A DNA stretch of 64,000 nucleotides from Bacilli bacterium (GTDB lineage: Bacteria; Bacillota_I; Bacilli_A; RF39; UBA660). The DNA lies in contig JAFRQT010000014.1 in NCBI GenBank assembly GCA_017428485.1, positions 31,930 to 95,929 of the forward strand, written 5' to 3'. Position 1 is the stretch's first letter. Each line of letters begins with the position of its first letter. Shown here one piece after another: positions 61,339 to 64,000 of this stretch. The notes beneath the pieces are model-generated. The model was given only the letters and a program-made list of their open reading frames with translations. It ran no database searches and had not been told where the DNA came from. A program made the position numbers and the translations under genes.

Positions 61339-62286
61339 CTATTCTATTTCAAATTCTACCCAAATATAATACATATCATCTTCGCTAACTGGTACATCTG
61401 CATCAAATATTACATTTTTAACAAGTCTATATAATCCCTTAGGAAGTTCACCATAATTACAAGACCAATCTTGTTTTAATTCATGTGATTTACCCTCTTC
61501 AGCAATATAGCCTATATCATTAAATACACATCCATCTTCAGTTGTAATATCTATTTTTTCATAATCACCAATTTTTGAATTATACTTTTCAATCCAAAAA
61601 GCTTCTCCATAAGTAATGTCATATTCACCATTTAATGTTATTACTACAGTAGCACCTGTTTTACTAAGAGTCCCTTCTTTAATATAAATATTCATTATAT
61701 CATTCAAGTCTCTATCCTTTAACATCTCACAAGTTCCACCATTTTTCTTAACATAGTCATTAATTATATTAAATATTTGATGCGCATCTTCATATTTACT
61801 TAATCCTAATATGTCATCAAAATATGAATCTCCACCTTCTGCAATAATTTTTCCCGTTAACTCCTCATATGCAATACTATAGCCATGCTCTTCACCATAT
61901 AATTTACAATGTATTGTTTCTTCTATTTCTCTTCCTGTATCTCTTCTAAAAAGATTTCTATATGCGATAAGCAATATAAAATATAATAATATAAGTGCAG
62001 GTATACCAATTAAAACCCATTTAATTATCTTTAATATTAATCCTGCCAGTTTTTCAGTATTTGATACCTTCTCCACTAAAATATTTTGAATATCATTATC
62101 AAGTAGTTCATCAATGCTTACATTTAATTCTTTTGATAAAAGTTTTAATTGTTCTGGATTTGGAAATGTTTCTCCCAATTCCCAATTACTAATAGTTTGT
62201 CTTGTTACATCTATTTTTTCTCCTAATTGTTCTTGTGAAAGACCTTTTTTCTTTCTTAACTTTAAAATATTATCTCCTAATTTCAT
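61339..62286 (-). CDS. XRE-type transmembrane regulator with extracytoplasmic Ig-like domain
   Basis: 315 aa from the ATG at 62284-62286 (GAAAGGAG upstream). An HTH_3 domain (LRKKKGLSQEQLGEKIDVTR, TISNWELGETFPNPEQL) occupies residues 1-60. A membrane helix (WVLIGIPALILLYFILLIAY) and an outer part follow, which ends with an Ig-like fold: YGEAFWIEKYN, NDIGYIAEEGKSHELKQDW, YGELPKGLYRLVKN and YYIWVEFEIE. The same fold ends the protein at 28091. This is a one-component regulator that could sense an envelope signal and bind DNA at the membrane. Confidence 0.82.
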   Translation of the reverse strand: MKLGDNILKLRKKKGLSQEQLGEKIDVTRQTISNWELGETFPNPEQLKLLSKELNVSIDELLDNDIQNILVEKVSNTEKLAGLILKIIKWVLIGIPALILLYFILLIAYRNLFRRDTGREIEETIHCKLYGEEHGYSIAYEELTGKIIAEGGDSYFDDILGLSKYEDAHQIFNIINDYVKKNGGTCEMLKDRDLNDIMNIYIKEGTLSKTGATVVITLNGEYDITYGEAFWIEKYNSKIGDYEKIDITTEDGCVFNDIGYIAEEGKSHELKQDWSCNYGELPKGLYRLVKNVIFDADVPVSEDDMYYIWVEFEIE

Positions 62287-62391
62287 AATATCTCCTTTCA
62301 ACAACAATTATAGTTTAATTATATTTAATAATCTATCAAATATCTTTGGAAATGTGTCAAAGATATTTAACATTTACTTATAAATAAATTA

Positions 62392-62814
62392 TTATTTTAA
62401 ATTTAGTTTTTTTAACTCTATCCAAACTAAAGGTGATACCATAGATTCTTTCAATGAATCTATATCATACCATTTAGCGCCCAAAGAATCAAAACCATCT
62501 GCATCTTCTTTTAAATTACCACTTTTCAACTGAACTTTATAAAAAATTCCTATATGGTGCATATTTTCAATTTCATCATGATGTAACCAATCAACTACTA
62601 CTGATTCAGCATCAAATAATTTATATGATTTAACATCTGCATTTAATTCTTCTTTTATTTCTCTCTTTAATGTTTCTTCTGGTTTTTCACCATGTTCAAT
62701 ACTTCCACCTGGCAAATCTAATTTTCCTATATAAGCGCCTCTTGATTTTAATACAAGAGCAATTTTTCCACTATTAATAATTAAACCATAAACTCCCAAA
62801 TGTCTCTTTTCCAT
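62392..62814 (-). CDS. Nudix hydrolase
   Basis: 140 aa. The Nudix box is intact: GGSIEHGEKPEETLKREIKE then ELNADVKSYKLFD. It starts LGVYGLIINSGKIALVLKSR, the standard strand order, and WLHHDEIENMHHIGIFYKV supplies further His. It hydrolyses nucleotide derivatives; the substrate is unknown. It lies upstream of the XRE regulator, with 105 bp between that hold no gene, and 23 bp after the GNAT gene. Confidence 0.82.
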   Translation of the reverse strand: MEKRHLGVYGLIINSGKIALVLKSRGAYIGKLDLPGGSIEHGEKPEETLKREIKEELNADVKSYKLFDAESVVVDWLHHDEIENMHHIGIFYKVQLKSGNLKEDADGFDSLGAKWYDIDSLKESMVSPLVWIELKKLNLK

Positions 62815-62837
62815 AAAACCTCCTAATATAAAAACTA

Positions 62838-63581
62838 TTATTTTAATAACTTTTCAAATGCATTAGCATTTAATATTGTATTCGAAATAAATTCTCCTTT
62901 ATAGAAGTTAGCCCAGTTATTTATTATACATGGTGCATTTTTAGCTTTTTCTAAAGAATCTATTTTTATAAAATTTAATTTAATTCCTTTTTCTTTAGCA
63001 TAATCAGATAATTCTTTAACTTCATACTCTACATAAGGACACTCATTAGAATAATAAATAGTAAAATCTTTATTATCTATTTTCATTTCTCTAGCAGAAT
63101 CATTAAATTTAGGAGTTTCTGATTCATCAAACTGCAATGCTAATAATTCATAGTCTTTAATGGAATCTACAACTTTAAATCCAAAATGTTCAAAGAATTT
63201 CTTTTCTCCAAGAAATGGTTTTTTCTTTTCTGATACCAATGTACATATTCCACTCATTTTTTTATTTTTAGCATCTTCTATAGCATATTCAAGTAGTTCC
63301 TTTGCAATTCCTTTTCCTTTAAAACTTCCAGCTACCCAAAGGCAATAAATATATTCATAGTTTTTACCATTTATTGGTACCCATGCTGTCTCGATTGGTT
63401 CATATTCAATAAAAATTTTACCTCTAGCATTTAGTTTTCTAAAAACATGTCCATCTTTTAATTTACTCTTAATCCATTCTTTCTTTTTATCTACTCCAAT
63501 TTGATGCTTAGGATCACCTATCGCACAACATATATGCTCATTATCTATATTTTCATCATTTAAATTAATATACTCATTCAT
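62838..63581 (-). CDS. GNAT acetyltransferase with C-terminal YoaP-like domain
   Basis: 247 aa. The N-terminal 150 residues form a GNAT domain with acetyl-CoA motif WVAGSFKGKGIAKELLEYAI and FFEHFGFKVVDSIKDYELLA. The rest shows the YoaP pattern (FTIYYSNECPYVEYEVKELS, KAKNAPCIINNWANFYKGEF), which resembles a thioredoxin-like fold with Cys at the CPY position. Such two-domain proteins occur widely in Bacillota. The acetyl acceptor is unknown. Confidence 0.85.
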   Translation of the reverse strand: MNEYINLNDENIDNEHICCAIGDPKHQIGVDKKKEWIKSKLKDGHVFRKLNARGKIFIEYEPIETAWVPINGKNYEYIYCLWVAGSFKGKGIAKELLEYAIEDAKNKKMSGICTLVSEKKKPFLGEKKFFEHFGFKVVDSIKDYELLALQFDESETPKFNDSAREMKIDNKDFTIYYSNECPYVEYEVKELSDYAKEKGIKLNFIKIDSLEKAKNAPCIINNWANFYKGEFISNTILNANAFEKLLK

Positions 63582-63644
63582 ATTTACCCTCCATAATTAT
63601 TATAACATAAAGTTCATAATTCTTTCGTAGTTAATTTTGCACAA

Positions 63645-63669
63645 AAAAAGGCCTCAAATAAAGGTCTAA
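63645..63669 (-). terminator. Terminator of the tRNA cluster
   Basis: AGACCT faces AGGCCT with one mismatch, followed on the minus strand by seven T. It lies 9 bp after tRNA-Pro. Confidence 0.7.
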
Positions 63670-63677
63670 TTTACTAA

Positions 63678-63754
63678 TGGTCGGGAAGACAGGATTTGAA
63701 CCTGCAACCCCTTGGTCCCAAACCAAATGCTCTACCAAGTTGAGCCACTTCCCG
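63678..63754 (-). tRNA. tRNA-Pro (anticodon TGG)
   Basis: Acceptor CGGGAAG/CTTCCCG, anticodon loop TTTGGGA in the stem TTGG/CCAA, T arm GCAGGTTCAAATCCTGT, discriminator A and encoded CCA (63678-63680). It is the last gene of the cluster. Confidence 0.96.
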
Positions 63755-63761
63755 CTATCAA

Positions 63762-63838
63762 TGGTGCGCCCAAGAGGAGTCGAACCCCTAACCTTTTGAT
63801 CCGTAGTCAAATGCTCTATCCAATTGAGCTATGAGCGC
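63762..63838 (-). tRNA. tRNA-Arg (anticodon ACG)
   Basis: Acceptor GCGCTCA/TGGGCGC (one G-T), anticodon stem TTTGA/TCAAA around CTACGGA, T arm AGGGGTTCGACTCCTCT, discriminator A and CCA (63762-63764). ACG is normally edited to ICG by TadA. Confidence 0.96.
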
Positions 63839-63860
63839 AGGTTGACGCTAAAAATTAAGA

Positions 63861-63936
63861 TGGTGGCTTCAGTTGGAATCGAACCAACGACACCAAGATT
63901 TTCAGTCTTGTGCTCTGCCAACTGAGCTATGAAGCC
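63861..63936 (-). tRNA. tRNA-Phe (anticodon GAA)
   Basis: Acceptor GGCTTCA/TGAAGCC, anticodon stem AAGAC/CTT around TGAAAAT, T arm GTTGGTTCGATTCCAAC, discriminator A and CCA (63861-63863). Confidence 0.96.
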
Positions 63937-63939
63937 ACA

Positions 63940-64000
63940 TGGCGGTTCGTACGGGACTTGAACCCGTGATCTCTCGCGTGACAGGCGAGCGTGATAACCA
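63940..64000 (-). tRNA. tRNA-Asp (anticodon GTC), 5' end beyond window
   Basis: The reverse complement contains the D arm end, the anticodon stem CTCGC/GCGAG around CTGTCAC, the T arm CACGGGTTCAAGTCCCGTA and the acceptor 3' strand with discriminator G and CCA (63940-63942). About 16 bases of the 5' end are missing. Confidence 0.93.

Overview
The window is a 64 kb, very AT-rich stretch of a bacterial chromosome. Gene content and order are of Bacillota type: dnaG-sigA-trmK, cdaA-cdaR, ylxM-ftsY, gpsB next to a class B RNase P RNA, rodZ-like-pgsA-recA, priA-fmt, RNase J, YvcK, and recD2 beside an AI-2E-type permease. The extreme AT content, reduced intergenic space and domain repertoire suggest an uncultured gut lineage of Bacilli near the Erysipelotrichia/Mollicutes-like orders (inference). 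The standard genetic code fits: genes are full length with TGG for Trp, and TGA ends at least one chromosomal gene (29059) cleanly. Most genes lie on the minus strand in tight operons with overlaps of 4 to 17 bp.

Layout. 1-4.9 kb: folD (cut by the window edge), a lipoprotein cyclophilin, trmK, sigA and dnaG, read from a promoter at about 4850. 4.9-9.6 kb: the c-di-AMP cyclase CdaA with its regulator CdaR, then an SPFH protein paired with a HerA-type ATPase. 9.6-14.5 kb: SpoVS, membrane proteins, a 40-codon gene that seems to start at ATT, recD2 and tRNA-Arg(CCT). 14.5-26.3 kb: HD protein, RseP, CdsA, a SigF/SigG-like sigma factor beside a Pro-Glu-repeat surface protein, a FocA-like channel, a DacF-like carboxypeptidase, a slipin, YlxM-FtsY, a MazG-like pyrophosphatase and a methyltransferase. 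26.3-30.6 kb: RNase J on the plus strand, then an ECF sigma/anti-sigma/sensor cluster with an ECF-type promoter.

30.8-36.4 kb is an integrated mobile element of about 5.5 kb. It sits at the 3' end of tRNA-Ala(TGC) and is bounded by an 8-bp direct repeat. It carries a large serine recombinase, two HTH regulators with visible operators, a PD-(D/E)XK nuclease operon that looks like cargo, three overlapping small genes, and an imperfect inverted repeat of about 240 bp.

36.4-51.7 kb: YvcK, a VanY-like protein that has lost all its metal ligands, cysS, recA, pgsA, a RodZ-like protein, rnpB, gpsB, a small structured locus that may encode a 26-residue peptide, fmt, priA, metallo-hydrolase, HAD phosphatase, miaB, a second S11 carboxypeptidase and a PH-domain protein. 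51.7-63.6 kb: a large MacB-type ABC exporter, a lipase-like hydrolase, an intact FnIII-VanY peptidase, Nudix enzymes, an M23 hydrolase, an isoprenylcysteine-methyltransferase-like gene cut by an in-frame TGA, RdgB-like, YjbR-like, a transmembrane XRE regulator and a GNAT-YoaP protein. 63.7-64 kb: a tRNA cluster (Asp, Phe, Arg, Pro in transcription order), cut by the window end.

The strongest candidates for something new are the tRNA-Ala element with its nuclease cargo and long inverted repeat, the VanY pseudoenzyme, the TGA-interrupted methyltransferase, and the two small loci with non-ATG starts (11955-12077 and 42914-42994).
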